DNA of 64,000 nucleotides from Streptomyces justiciae (lineage in GTDB: Bacteria > Actinomycetota > Actinomycetes > Streptomycetales > Streptomycetaceae). Location: contig NZ_JADDXU010000013.1 of assembly GCF_015163075.1 (NCBI RefSeq), forward strand, positions 240,092-304,091, written 5' to 3'. The first letter of the stretch is position 1, and each line of letters begins with the position of its first letter. Under the pieces are notes generated by a model that did not search any database, was not told the origin of the DNA, and saw nothing but the letters and a program-made list of their open reading frames with translations. Position numbers and translations under genes: made by a program. This document shows, piece by piece, positions 9,711 through 17,202 of the stretch.

Positions 9711-9888
9711 AGGTGCAGCCGCAGTCGTCGAGGTGCAGGCCCTCGTCGTCGATCCAGGTACCGGTCCGGTAGCCCGCACTCTCCTCCGCCTCGGTGGTCG
9801 CCGTCACGACGGCCACGAGCGCCCATCGTGCCCCCAGCACCTCGAGATCCGGAAGGTCCCCCGGCAGTCCCGGCCACTGGATGGTCAT
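9571..9888 (-). CDS. Hypothetical protein, possibly truncated, 105 aa
   Basis: The ATG at 9888 has a good Shine-Dalgarno (AAGGGG). The first 65 residues look like a real small acidic protein (DLEVLGARWALVAVVTATTE, then DDEGLHLDDCGCTWC, with a CxCTWC cluster). The last 40 codons lie opposite the membrane-protein remnant and read as low-complexity Arg/Ala/Pro sequence. The natural C-terminus has therefore probably been replaced at a recombination joint near 9700. Family not recognised. Confidence 0.5.
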   Translation of the reverse strand: MTIQWPGLPGDLPDLEVLGARWALVAVVTATTEAEESAGYRTGTWIDDEGLHLDDCGCTWCTQSSDERSRLLLQLGLVQMVGIELVRAPPRSARAAPRTAAVPLP

Positions 9889-10109
9889 CTGCTTTCCCCT
9901 TCGTCGATCCGAGCGACCGTATCGTGCGCAGGGGCGGGCCGCCGCGGGCAGGGCGCGCACATGGCGCCCGAACCCAGCACACGCCATTGAGGCGATCTCG
10001 AAACGACGGAGGCGGCCTGTCAGATGCCGGCCCGCCCCCACCGGCTTCACCTCCTCGTCGCCTGATGCCGTAACCGCGGTGACGCGGCGTTCGGCGCGGT
10101 GGGGGCGGG

Positions 10110-10484
10110 TCAGGCCGTTGTCGGGTCCTTCGGCGGCGGGGGGCCCTCGACGGCGAGCCCGTTCTGGCGAAGTCGCTCCCTTCCCCAATCGCCGAGCGGG
10201 CGCAGTGCTTCGTTGAGCGCGGCGCCTGCCTGCGTGAGGGAGTACTCGACCTTCGGCGGCACTTCTGCGTAGACCTTGCGGTGGATGAGCCCGTCCTCTT
10301 CCATCTGGCGGAGGTGCTGGGTGAGCATCTTCTCGCTCACTCCGGGGAGCGCTCGACGCAGCTCGGCGAAGCGGCGGGTGCCGTGGGCATGCAACTCCCA
10401 AAGGACGAGGCCTTTCCACTTTCCGCTCACGACATCCAGTGCGGCATCGATCCCGCAGATGTAGGGACCTCGACGGCCAGGCAT
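10110..10484 (-). CDS. HxlR-family transcriptional regulator
   Basis: A small winged-helix DNA-binding protein. It contains the HxlR signature: an N-terminal Cys (YICGIDAALDVVSGKWKGLVLWEL), RRFAELRRALPGVSEKMLTQHLRQMEEDGLI as recognition region, and VEYSLTQAGAALNEAL as wing. The ATG at 10484 is chosen because GAGGTG sits at proper spacing; a GTG at 10541 is possible but would lie inside the intergenic operator region. It is divergent from the imine-reductase-like gene at 10638, and the usual arrangement is that such a regulator senses an electrophile or redox cue and represses its divergent enzyme (inference). Confidence 0.9.
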   Translation of the reverse strand: MPGRRGPYICGIDAALDVVSGKWKGLVLWELHAHGTRRFAELRRALPGVSEKMLTQHLRQMEEDGLIHRKVYAEVPPKVEYSLTQAGAALNEALRPLGDWGRERLRQNGLAVEGPPPPKDPTTA

Positions 10485-10637
10485 ACGCACCTCGTTCGGT
10501 TCAGGTGGGTGGGGGCACTTACCAACTGGTGTGTACCCCACTATTTAGTCGGTACTTCCGATGGACGGTGGCGACGGCGAGGCTGGTCAGCAAGCGATCA
10601 AGTGATCAAACCTCAGCGTCTCCAAGGAGTTTCACGC

Positions 10638-11528
10638 ATGCCCACTCGCTCACCTGTCACCGTGCTCGGTCTCGGGCCGATGGGTCAGGCAATGGCCCGC
10701 TCCCTCCTGCGCGCCGGACATCCGGTCACGGTGTGGAACCGCACGCCACGTCGCGCCGACGACGTGGTCGCGGCAGGGGCACAACTCGCCACCACCCCCG
10801 CGGAAGCCGTCGCGGCCAGCGACCTCAGCATCCTCAGCCTGACCGACTACCAGGCGATGTGGGACATCCTGGGCGACGCGACGGCGTCTCTACGGGGGCG
10901 GACCTTGGCCAACCTCAGCTCCGACACCCCGGACCGCACCCGTCAGGCCGCGGCATGGGCGGCCGGCCGCGGAGCGGCGTTCCTGACCGGCGGTGTGATG
11001 GTGCCGGCTCCGATGGTCGGCACCGAGGCGGCGTACGCGTACTACAGCGGACCGCGTGAGGCGATGGACCGGCATCAGGAAACGCTCGCCCGGATCGGGA
11101 CGCCGCGCTATCTCGGCGAGGACCCCGGCCTGGCCCAGCTGATGTACCTGGCGCATCTCGACGTGTTCCTCACCACGCTGTCGTCACTCACGCACGCCGT
11201 CGCACTGCTGCAGTCGGAGGGCCTCAAAGCCGGCGACGTCTTCCCGGAGCTGATGCGGACCTTGGTCGGCATACCGGCCATGCTGGGGGCGGGCGAGAAC
11301 CCGGCCGCCCAGATCGATGCCGGCGAGCACCCGGGCACCCTGAGCACCGTGACGATGATGGGGGCCACCGCCGACCACATCGTCGCGGCGAGTGAGCAGG
11401 CGGGCATTGACCTCGCCCTGCCTCGCGCGGTTCAACGCCATTACGTCCGCGCGATCAAGGACGGGCACGGCGGCGACAACTGGACTCGCATCATCGACGG
11501 CATCCGCACGCCACAACCGGAGGCCTGA
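10638..11528 (+). CDS. NAD(P)-binding imine-reductase-like oxidoreductase
   Basis: A 296-residue member of the 6-phosphogluconate/beta-hydroxyacid dehydrogenase superfamily. The Rossmann motif GLGPMG is at residues 11-16, with VWNRTPRRAD supplying the NADP-preferring Arg after strand 2. The second domain is all-helical. The position equivalent to the catalytic Asp of bacterial imine reductases appears to be D175 (YLAHLDVFLTTL). There is no Lys of the hydroxyacid-dehydrogenase type, so an imine-reductase-like role fits better. AAGGAG precedes the ATG. It is divergent from HxlR, which probably controls it. Confidence 0.85.
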   Translation: MPTRSPVTVLGLGPMGQAMARSLLRAGHPVTVWNRTPRRADDVVAAGAQLATTPAEAVAASDLSILSLTDYQAMWDILGDATASLRGRTLANLSSDTPDRTRQAAAWAAGRGAAFLTGGVMVPAPMVGTEAAYAYYSGPREAMDRHQETLARIGTPRYLGEDPGLAQLMYLAHLDVFLTTLSSLTHAVALLQSEGLKAGDVFPELMRTLVGIPAMLGAGENPAAQIDAGEHPGTLSTVTMMGATADHIVAASEQAGIDLALPRAVQRHYVRAIKDGHGGDNWTRIIDGIRTPQPEA

Positions 11529-11849
11529 GCACTGGCCATCACCACACCCTCGGTGGCCGAGCCGCCCGCCGGACTTGACGGGCGTCGCTTCAGGGATCTG
11601 GTGCGGTAGCCCAGCCAGAATCGCTCTGTGTAGTCGAGGCGCCGGTGTGGTCCCAGGAATGGGGGAGTGGTCGGGCTGATCGCACGAGGGACTTCCGAGC
11701 GTCCGATGGTGGAGGTTGTCGAGGTCAAGTCGGGCAGCGCCGCGCTGAGTGGAACTCGGTGAAATCCTCAGGCTGGCCGGCCTTGAGTCAACCGGAAGAA
11801 CGCCCGACGGCGGGAACCCTCTCGGCGTGACTTCGCCGCGGGGGTGCTG
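11529..11849. other. Intergenic, 321 bp, no gene
   Basis: Lies between convergent genes. A short stretch near 11533-11605 translates as LAITTPSVAEPPAGLDGRRF, which could be the N-terminal scrap of a small beta-barrel protein, but it is too short to call. No strong terminator or promoter was found. Confidence 0.4.
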
Positions 11850-12668
11850 TCATTTCCGCGGTTTCCGAGCGGCTGAACGGAGAGCGAGGAGAGCAAAGGG
11901 GAGGACTGCAGAGAGATTGATCAGCATCATGGTCTCTGCCAGGGCTTGGTGGTTCCAGACCGCCCCGGAAGGGTCAGTGACCGTGTAGTCGTCAGCGACC
12001 AGGAAGTAGGCCACCGCGTTCAGGGCGAGGGCTGCGTACACGATCGCCGCCGCCGCTGGTGAGGCCTCCTGGACTGGCGCCCGGCGGCGGGACAGATGTA
12101 TCGCGAAGACTTGGAAGAACAGATAGGTGACCAGCCACCAACCCAGATAGTTGGTGTACGGCACACCGAAGACGCCACCGCCACGCTCCCATTCCCACGT
12201 GTGGTTCACGGTCGAGGCGACGGAGTCGCTGCCCAGGTCGAACACCGTCATCAGCGCGGCGGCCAAGGCCGGCACCGCGACCATGTCCACGGCTCGGCGT
12301 CGGCCGTCGGCGAGCAGCAGTTCGGCCACACGCCAGCAGAGATAGCCGAGGCCGAAATACACCGGACCGATGTAGATCGGCACATGGATCAGTTGCGGGC
12401 CGCCGGTGTAGTGGTAGTCGCCGAACGGGAACCCGGTCTCGACGCTCAGGTTCTCGAAGAAGTTGCTGATCAAGAGCGTTTCCACGACGAAGAACAGCAG
12501 CGTCACCCAGCCGTACCGGCGAACCCCGTCGATGAGCGCTACGGGCACCGCCAGCAAGAGCACTGGAAGGATGGCAGCCTTCCCCGTGGTGACGAACGGC
12601 AGCGTGCCCCCCAACACCAGCGCGGCACCGGCCAGGAACCACGTGACATTTGTCCAGAAGGTCCTCAT
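11850..12668 (-). CDS. Carotenoid biosynthesis protein, CruF/DUF422-like
   Basis: A 272-residue polytopic membrane protein with about seven hydrophobic segments. It carries the family block SVETGFPFGDYHYTGGPQL, then PIYIGPVYFGLGYLCW, and DLGSDSVASTVNHTWEWE, whose conserved Asp/His/Glu residues are typical of CruF-type carotenoid 1',2'-hydratases and related DUF422 proteins. The ATG at 12668 follows GGGGGCAG; an upstream in-frame extension lacks one. No other carotenoid gene is in the window, so it acts alone here or serves a distant pathway. An ECF41-type promoter (12812-12838) points at it. Confidence 0.8.
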   Translation of the reverse strand: MRTFWTNVTWFLAGAALVLGGTLPFVTTGKAAILPVLLLAVPVALIDGVRRYGWVTLLFFVVETLLISNFFENLSVETGFPFGDYHYTGGPQLIHVPIYIGPVYFGLGYLCWRVAELLLADGRRRAVDMVAVPALAAALMTVFDLGSDSVASTVNHTWEWERGGGVFGVPYTNYLGWWLVTYLFFQVFAIHLSRRRAPVQEASPAAAAIVYAALALNAVAYFLVADDYTVTDPSGAVWNHQALAETMMLINLSAVLPFALLALRSAARKPRK

Positions 12669-12811
12669 TTCTGCCCCCGAACGGTAGACCTGCGAGGGGT
12701 CAGGGCATCGACGCTCGCGATGCAGGGCTTCCAAGCCCTGCCGGAGTGGCAGACGTACTGCCACCGCCAACACCAGGTGTTCCAGGTGGGTTCAGACTCC
12801 ATACCGTGAAA

Positions 12812-12838
12812 GACAATGGGCTCGGCGTCTTTGTGACA
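12812..12838 (-). promoter_or_regulatory. ECF41-type promoter for carotenoid-protein gene
   Basis: On the minus strand TGTCACA is followed by 16 bp and TGTC. The predicted start near 12802 leaves a leader of about 135 nt to the ATG at 12668. It matches the other promoters of this set in element sequence and spacer length. Confidence 0.7.
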
Positions 12839-13054
12839 CGGCGCATAAGCGAAGTCGGCGTGGCTCTCGTCGCGGAACGTGTGGCCAATGTGCGGCCTCG
12901 CCAGGCCACTTCCAAGTCGTGTCATGCCGACCGTACTAATCTATGACCCGGTTGGGCTGCTGCACATGGTGCATACGGTTCCCTTCGATGACCGAGCCGG
13001 CATGGAAGCGGACGATACCGGGGGCGGCAGACAGGGTTGAGATGAGAGGAACAC

Positions 13055-13636
13055 ATGGTCTCCGTAGCTCACACGGCACAGAGGATTGAGGACGCTGCGG
13101 AGAGTCTTCAGGAAGAACTGAGCCGACTTGAAGTGCAGAGGCAAGCCTTGGAGCGTGAGCTCGCGGCGGTGGTTGCGCATCACGGCTCCGTGCTGAGAGC
13201 GCTGCGCGCCCTTCAGGACCTGATGCCTTTGAGCACGGCCAAGACCTCGACGGCACCGGTGGGGCAACGTGTGGCCGGGCCCACGGACAGCGCACGCGAC
13301 AGCAGGGACCAGCCTCTCGTCGAGGAGCCCGTGGCGTCCGCCGACCGGTCCCGGCCTGCGGAGCGGACGCAGGCCCCCGCCAGGCGTCCCGCTGCCCGCA
13401 CTGCCGACACGGACACGGGCCAGGGCAAGTACGGGCAGTTGACCGAGCAGATCCTGGAGTACTTCGCCGGAACCGGCGGTGAGAGCGTGCGCGCTCGTGA
13501 CGTCGCCGCCGCGCTCGGCCGCGATCAGGGCGCCGGAAGCATCAATGCCGTTCGCAGCACACTCGACCGCTTGGTGGGGGCTTCGCGTATTCAACGTGCG
13601 GGTCGCGGCTTGTACCGCGCCAATTCCGCCCGCTAG
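13055..13636 (+). CDS. Coiled-coil plus winged-helix protein, 193 aa
   Basis: Residues 5-56 form a heptad-rich coiled coil (RIEDAAESLQEELSRLEVQR and on to ELAAVVAHHGSVLRALRALQDL). A charged Ser/Pro/Arg linker follows to about residue 120. The C-terminus (QLTEQILEYFAGTGGESVRA, RDVAAALGRDQGAGSINAVR, STLDRLVGASRIQRAGRGLY) folds like a small winged helix with a GRGLYR wing. A close paralogue lies at 57100-57597 and a shorter relative at 22025-22318. The ribosome site GAGAGGAACAC before ATG is shared word for word with the paralogue. No ECF41-type promoter is seen. Probably a dimeric DNA-binding or nucleoid-type protein (inference). Confidence 0.8.
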   Translation: MVSVAHTAQRIEDAAESLQEELSRLEVQRQALERELAAVVAHHGSVLRALRALQDLMPLSTAKTSTAPVGQRVAGPTDSARDSRDQPLVEEPVASADRSRPAERTQAPARRPAARTADTDTGQGKYGQLTEQILEYFAGTGGESVRARDVAAALGRDQGAGSINAVRSTLDRLVGASRIQRAGRGLYRANSAR

Positions 13637-13693
13637 CGTTCCGTGGCACCGTGCCCTCGGCGGTCGAGGCGGAGGGGACCGGTCTATGGACGG

Positions 13694-13726
13694 CGGGCGC
13701 CGGATTTCTATAGCTTCCGGCGCCCG
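13694..13726. terminator. Hairpin between convergent genes
   Basis: A perfect 11-bp inverted repeat (CGGGCGCCGGA / TCCGGCGCCCG) with an 11-nt AT-rich loop. It lies between the rightward gene ending at 13636 and the leftward sigma gene ending at 13874, so it can serve both. Confidence 0.6.
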
Positions 13727-13873
13727 GTGGTTCTCGGGTATTCCGGTCGGGACGTCCCACGTGTCAGACATGATCATTGGCGCGCCGCCCCCCGGCCTAA
13801 CGCGCCGCCCCCGGCGTGCCCCCTGCGCCCGGCCTGGTGCCCCAGCTCGAAGTCAGTCCCAGGCAACCGACCT

Positions 13874-14797
13874 CTACTGCTGCGCATCGCGCGGGAGCAC
13901 GCGATGCGCCGAGCGGGCGTATGCCTGAAGCTTGTCCGCTGCCATCACCCAGTAGAGCCCGTCGATACCGTCGTCTCCCACGGTGATGGTCACGAGAGCG
14001 CGGGCGACCCCGTCCTTGACGATCAGAACGGCAGGACCGCCGTTGGCCTCGACGACGTGGAACTCGGCGTCAGGCAGGAACTTCCTGGAGAAGGCGGCGA
14101 GTTGGGCAGTACGACGACGGCCCGTCACCTTGATCCGTGCCACGCCGCGCATGCCATTGCCGTCGGCGTACGAGGCGACGTCCTCCGTCAGCAGCCTTTC
14201 CAAGGCGCCCAGGTCCCCCTGCCGGGCGGCTGCGACGAACGCGTCCAGCAGGCGTCGGTGTTCCGCATCGTCCACTGGCTTGCGGTGTTCGTTCGTCAGC
14301 CGCTTGCGGGACCGGCTGACGATCTGCCGGGCATTGTCCTGGCTGATCTGGAGGATGTCCGCGATCTGATGGTGGGGATAGTCGAACGCCTCGCGCAGTA
14401 CGTAAGCGGCTCGCTCCAGGGGTTTGAGCTTTTCCAGCAGTACCAGTATCGCGAGTTCGAGAGCCTCGCCCCGTTCGGCGCCGACTTGGGGATCTACGCT
14501 GGTGTCGACAGGCTCGGGCAGCCAGGGGCCCACATACGTCTCGCGGCGCATGCGTGCCGACTGCGCCACATTGATGGCCAGTCGGACAGTGGTCGTCACC
14601 AGGAACGCTTTTGGATCGACCACTGTGCCACGGTCTGTGTTCTGCCAGCGCAGCCACGCATCCTGGACGACATCCTCGGCCTCGGCCACGCTGCCCAGAA
14701 TGCGGTAGGCGATGCCGAAGAGGCGCGGGCGCTGCCGCAGGAACTCGTCCGCCGCCCGGTCGAGCGAGTCGTCAGTCGGCCGGTGGGGCGTGTTCAT
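13874..14797 (-). CDS. ECF41-family RNA polymerase sigma factor, full length
   Basis: 307 residues. Region 2 is LRQRPRLFGIAYRILGSVAE followed by AEDVVQDAWLRWQN; region 4 is LKPLERAAYVLREAFDYPHH then QIADILQISQDNARQIVSRS. The linker carries WLPEP at residues 92-96, a hallmark of the ECF41 group. A SnoaL-like C-terminal domain (residues about 190-300) has ASYADGNGM, corresponding to the family DGGGK, and WVMAADKL, corresponding to NPDKL. In this family the C-terminal domain modulates sigma activity in place of an anti-sigma factor. The ATG at 14797 is preferred for its GCGGAGG ribosome site; a GTG at 14827 is the alternative. It is the best local candidate for driving the TGTCACA promoters of this window (inference). 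Confidence 0.9.
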   Translation of the reverse strand: MNTPHRPTDDSLDRAADEFLRQRPRLFGIAYRILGSVAEAEDVVQDAWLRWQNTDRGTVVDPKAFLVTTTVRLAINVAQSARMRRETYVGPWLPEPVDTSVDPQVGAERGEALELAILVLLEKLKPLERAAYVLREAFDYPHHQIADILQISQDNARQIVSRSRKRLTNEHRKPVDDAEHRRLLDAFVAAARQGDLGALERLLTEDVASYADGNGMRGVARIKVTGRRRTAQLAAFSRKFLPDAEFHVVEANGGPAVLIVKDGVARALVTITVGDDGIDGLYWVMAADKLQAYARSAHRVLPRDAQQ

Positions 14798-15029
14798 GGT
14801 GCCGGTGCCTCCGCGGGTAGCAGTCACAGGGTGGGCAGGAGTACTCCAACGTGCTCGGAAACACGCTGCTTTCCCGTGATCGTAGACGCGGTTGATGCTG
14901 TGGCGGCGGAGCTTGCTGTGCGGCCGGGTGGAGGATGCCGTCCAGGGGTGGGTCGCCTGCCGGCGCTCGTTGAACGTTCGTCACCGGCACGTCCGGGGCG
15001 GGCCGTCGGGTCGGCCCGCTTCCAGGACG

Positions 15030-15479
15030 TTACTGAGCTTGGAACACCTGGCCCTCATCGTCTGCTGTGGCCTTTGCGCGTGGGGCAGGCGCCAGCAGTA
15101 CAGCGGAGGCGAGTGTCAGCAGTGACAGCACCGACACCATGGTGATCTTCTCGCCCGTGCTGTACATGTCCAAGTGCTGCACATGGTAGATGAGGTGGAA
15201 CACGTTGAAGGTGAGCCAGGAAAGCCCAGCGGTCTGCACGAATCGATCACTGTCGACATAACGCCAAGCGGCCACGGTCAGCACGGTCATGGCCATGAAC
15301 ATCGACACGTAGTCTTTCATGAGGTGTTCGTTGTAGGGGCCGAGCCTTTCGAGCCAACCACGCCCGATGCCCGGGAACGTTCTGTACCAGGTCTCGGGTG
15401 CGAAGTAGCCCCAAGCGTGGAACAGGCCCACCGCGATGAAAAGACCGAGGACGATCCGGCGCACTGTTATTGATCCCAT
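15030..15479 (-). CDS. Small four-helix membrane protein, 149 aa
   Basis: Four hydrophobic segments (IVLGLFIAVGLFHAWGYF; VSMFMAMTVLTVAAWRYV; GLSWLTFNVFHLIYHVQHL; ITMVSVLSLLTLASAVLLA) in a DoxX/DUF4345-like layout, with a His-rich face FHLIYHVQHLDMY. Function unknown; such proteins are often linked to redox stress. The start at 15479 is only a few bases from the predicted transcription start of its ECF41-type promoter, so the message is probably leaderless. It follows the MDMPI gene by 71 bp on the same strand but has its own promoter in the gap. Confidence 0.75.
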   Translation of the reverse strand: MGSITVRRIVLGLFIAVGLFHAWGYFAPETWYRTFPGIGRGWLERLGPYNEHLMKDYVSMFMAMTVLTVAAWRYVDSDRFVQTAGLSWLTFNVFHLIYHVQHLDMYSTGEKITMVSVLSLLTLASAVLLAPAPRAKATADDEGQVFQAQ

Positions 15480-15487
15480 GCCGATAA

Positions 15488-15514
15488 GACCGGATGGCAG
15501 GGCCGTGTGTGACA
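15488..15514 (-). promoter_or_regulatory. ECF41-type promoter for membrane protein gene
   Basis: Minus strand TGTCACA-N16-GGTC with the extended block CATCCGGTC. The -10 ends only 8 bp before the ATG, predicting a leaderless transcript. Confidence 0.75.
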
Positions 15515-15550
15515 GCTGGGTGGAGACTGCTGCGCCTGAGTATCCGCCGG

Positions 15551-16393
15551 TCAGGTTGCAACTTCGCGCAGAAGGGTCAACTGGGAGACCACGGCACTGG
15601 CGATGCCGAACACTTCTCGGGGCATGGGGCCGCGCCCGGCGAGACTGTCCAGGACCGCCACTGCGTCCCCGGCCAACTCGGCATCGGACTCCGGAGAGGT
15701 GATCACCTTGATGTTGTCCCCGGCGTGCGTGATCTCGTAACTGGGGTCCCGGCTCCCTTCGAGCTGCACTGTCGTGCGAATGTACTCTCCCGCCCAGCCT
15801 GCCGGGGCCGCCGCTGCGAGAAGGCCGTACATGGTGGCGAGACGCAGTTCTGCGATCGGATAAGGCAGCTTCAGGCCCAGGGGCAGAGCGATGTCCCGCT
15901 CGTGCACCCAGGCGTCCCAGAAGGAGTGCGTCGAGGAGACAGACCAATGCAGGGTCCTCCGCAAGGGCCCGAGCCTGGTCTCGGACGGATCCAGGCGTGC
16001 CTTGCGTTGCAGCAGGCGGTCTTCTTCGTCGACCAGGAGGATCAACTCCCGCAGCGTTTCGTCGGGTGTCTGCCCGGCCGAATGGGCGGGTCGGCCGACA
16101 GGCGTTGTCGGCTGGTGGATCGCCGCGGGCACGCCGAACTGATCCGGGCGGCCGCCGAGGCGTGCCACGTGGAGCAAGGCCCTGTCGCGCACGTGGCGCA
16201 CGACATCGTGCACCGACCACCTCGCACAGCGTGTGGGGGTGTGCCAGGCGGACGCGTCGAACGCCCTGAGGGAGGTTATGAACCGCCGACGTTGCGACCG
16301 AAACGCATCGAGGACGGCCGACGGCCCCTCGGAGAAGCCCCGCTGTTCGCCAAGGACATGGCGGGGCGCGGCCTGTCGGGAGATGGTGCCCAC
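15551..16393 (-). CDS. MDMPI-domain (mycothiol-dependent isomerase-like) protein
   Basis: 280 residues from the GTG at 16393, chosen because GAGGCGAGG precedes it and because the frame further upstream would overlap the promoter. The N-terminal half (SLRAFDASAWHTPTRCARWS then VHDVVRHVRDRALLHVARL) has the DinB-like helical fold and the Trp-Ser-Val-xx-Val-xx-His pattern of the mycothiol-dependent maleylpyruvate isomerase N-terminal domain. A later WVHERDIALPLG and the C-terminal segment complete the usual two-part layout. Mycothiol, the actinobacterial thiol, would be the expected cofactor; the substrate is unknown. Confidence 0.8.
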   Translation of the reverse strand: MGTISRQAAPRHVLGEQRGFSEGPSAVLDAFRSQRRRFITSLRAFDASAWHTPTRCARWSVHDVVRHVRDRALLHVARLGGRPDQFGVPAAIHQPTTPVGRPAHSAGQTPDETLRELILLVDEEDRLLQRKARLDPSETRLGPLRRTLHWSVSSTHSFWDAWVHERDIALPLGLKLPYPIAELRLATMYGLLAAAAPAGWAGEYIRTTVQLEGSRDPSYEITHAGDNIKVITSPESDAELAGDAVAVLDSLAGRGPMPREVFGIASAVVSQLTLLREVAT

Positions 16394-16493
16394 TTGTTGG
16401 TACCTCGCCTCAGCGGCTGATCTGTTCGCTTGTTGTGCAGCGGCTGCCACACCGGTCTCCGTGGCGCGGGGTCGGAACGCGCCCTCAACTAAG

Positions 16494-16520
16494 GACCAGG
16501 CCGTCATCCTGTCTGTGACA
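16494..16520 (-). promoter_or_regulatory. ECF41-type promoter for MDMPI gene
   Basis: Minus strand TGTCACA-N16-GGTC. The predicted start near 16486 gives a leader of about 90 nt to the GTG at 16393. Confidence 0.75.
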
Positions 16521-16636
16521 CTGCCGGTCCCCGGCCCTCTCCTACGGCCCGTCGGCGATCCGGCGCTCTCCTGAGCGTCTGAGGGGTCCACAGCCTCAGC
16601 ATCGGCGAGTGAGGCGTGAATCACACGATGTTAATA

Positions 16637-16651
16637 CGCATCTGAGATGCG
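16637..16651. promoter_or_regulatory. NsrR-type operator in front of nsrR
   Basis: Perfect 15-bp palindrome CGCATCTGAGATGCG, flanked by AAT and ATT-like bases, 20 bp before the nsrR start. This fits autoregulation by an Rrf2/NsrR repressor, whose actinobacterial site is an 11-1-11 inverted repeat. Confidence 0.65.
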
Positions 16652-16670
16652 AGATTGATAGTGTCTGATC

Positions 16671-17108
16671 GTGCGGCTGACCAGGTATACGGATCTCGCT
16701 CTTCGTGCGGTGATGCGCCTGGCCGTCATGGACGGTCAGGAACTGCTGACCACGAAGCGCATCGCGGACGGGATGAACGTCCCTTACACACACATGACGA
16801 AGGCGATCACCCATCTGCAACACCTGGGCGTGATCGAGGCGCGGCGTGGGCGCAACGGGGGACTGGCTCTTACGTCGGCCGGCCGGAACACGCGGGTCGG
16901 GGAGCTGGTGCGGAACCTGGAGGGTGGCGGTGAAGTCGTCACCTGTGAAGGGGAGGAGCCGTGCCCCTTGGCCGGCGCGTGCCGACTGCGGCACGCCCTG
17001 CGCAAGGCGCAGGAGGCCTTCTACTCCTCGCTCGACCACCTCACCATCGATGACCTCGTGGCCAGCCCCACCGGACCCGTGCTTCTCTCCCTCGGCCCGC
17101 CCGGCTGA
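16671..17108 (+). CDS. nsrR: NsrR, Rrf2-family [4Fe-4S] nitric-oxide sensor
   Basis: 145 residues. An N-terminal winged helix (ALRAVMRLAVMDGQELLTTK then RIADGMNVPYTHMTKAITHL) is followed by three cysteines, C92, C98 and C104, in the pattern CEGEEPCPLAGAC that binds the iron-sulphur cluster in NsrR. The cluster is nitrosylated by NO, which releases the repressor from DNA. The gene lies directly upstream of a flavohemoprotein, the classical NsrR target, and both have inverted repeats in front. The start GTG has only a weak ribosome site. Confidence 0.92.
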   Translation: MRLTRYTDLALRAVMRLAVMDGQELLTTKRIADGMNVPYTHMTKAITHLQHLGVIEARRGRNGGLALTSAGRNTRVGELVRNLEGGGEVVTCEGEEPCPLAGACRLRHALRKAQEAFYSSLDHLTIDDLVASPTGPVLLSLGPPG

Positions 17109-17165
17109 AACGCCCGCCCGTTCCGGGGTTCGGCCGGAGCCGGAGCCGTGTCCCGGCCTGGCCAA

Positions 17166-17188
17166 AAATTAGAGTTCTATAAGCGAAT
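17166..17188. promoter_or_regulatory. Probable NsrR site before flavohemoprotein gene
   Basis: An imperfect AT-rich 11-1-11 inverted repeat centred on C17177 (AAATTAGAGTT-C-TATAAGCGAAT) sits just upstream of the ribosome site AAGGAG. Its position and shape fit repression of the NO dioxygenase gene by the adjacent NsrR. Confidence 0.45.
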
Positions 17189-17202
17189 TAAAGGAGTCCT
17201 TG

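Noticed and set aside
11533..11605. Possible N-terminal scrap of a small protein
   Set aside because: Only about 24 residues with weak resemblance; insufficient to call a pseudogene.
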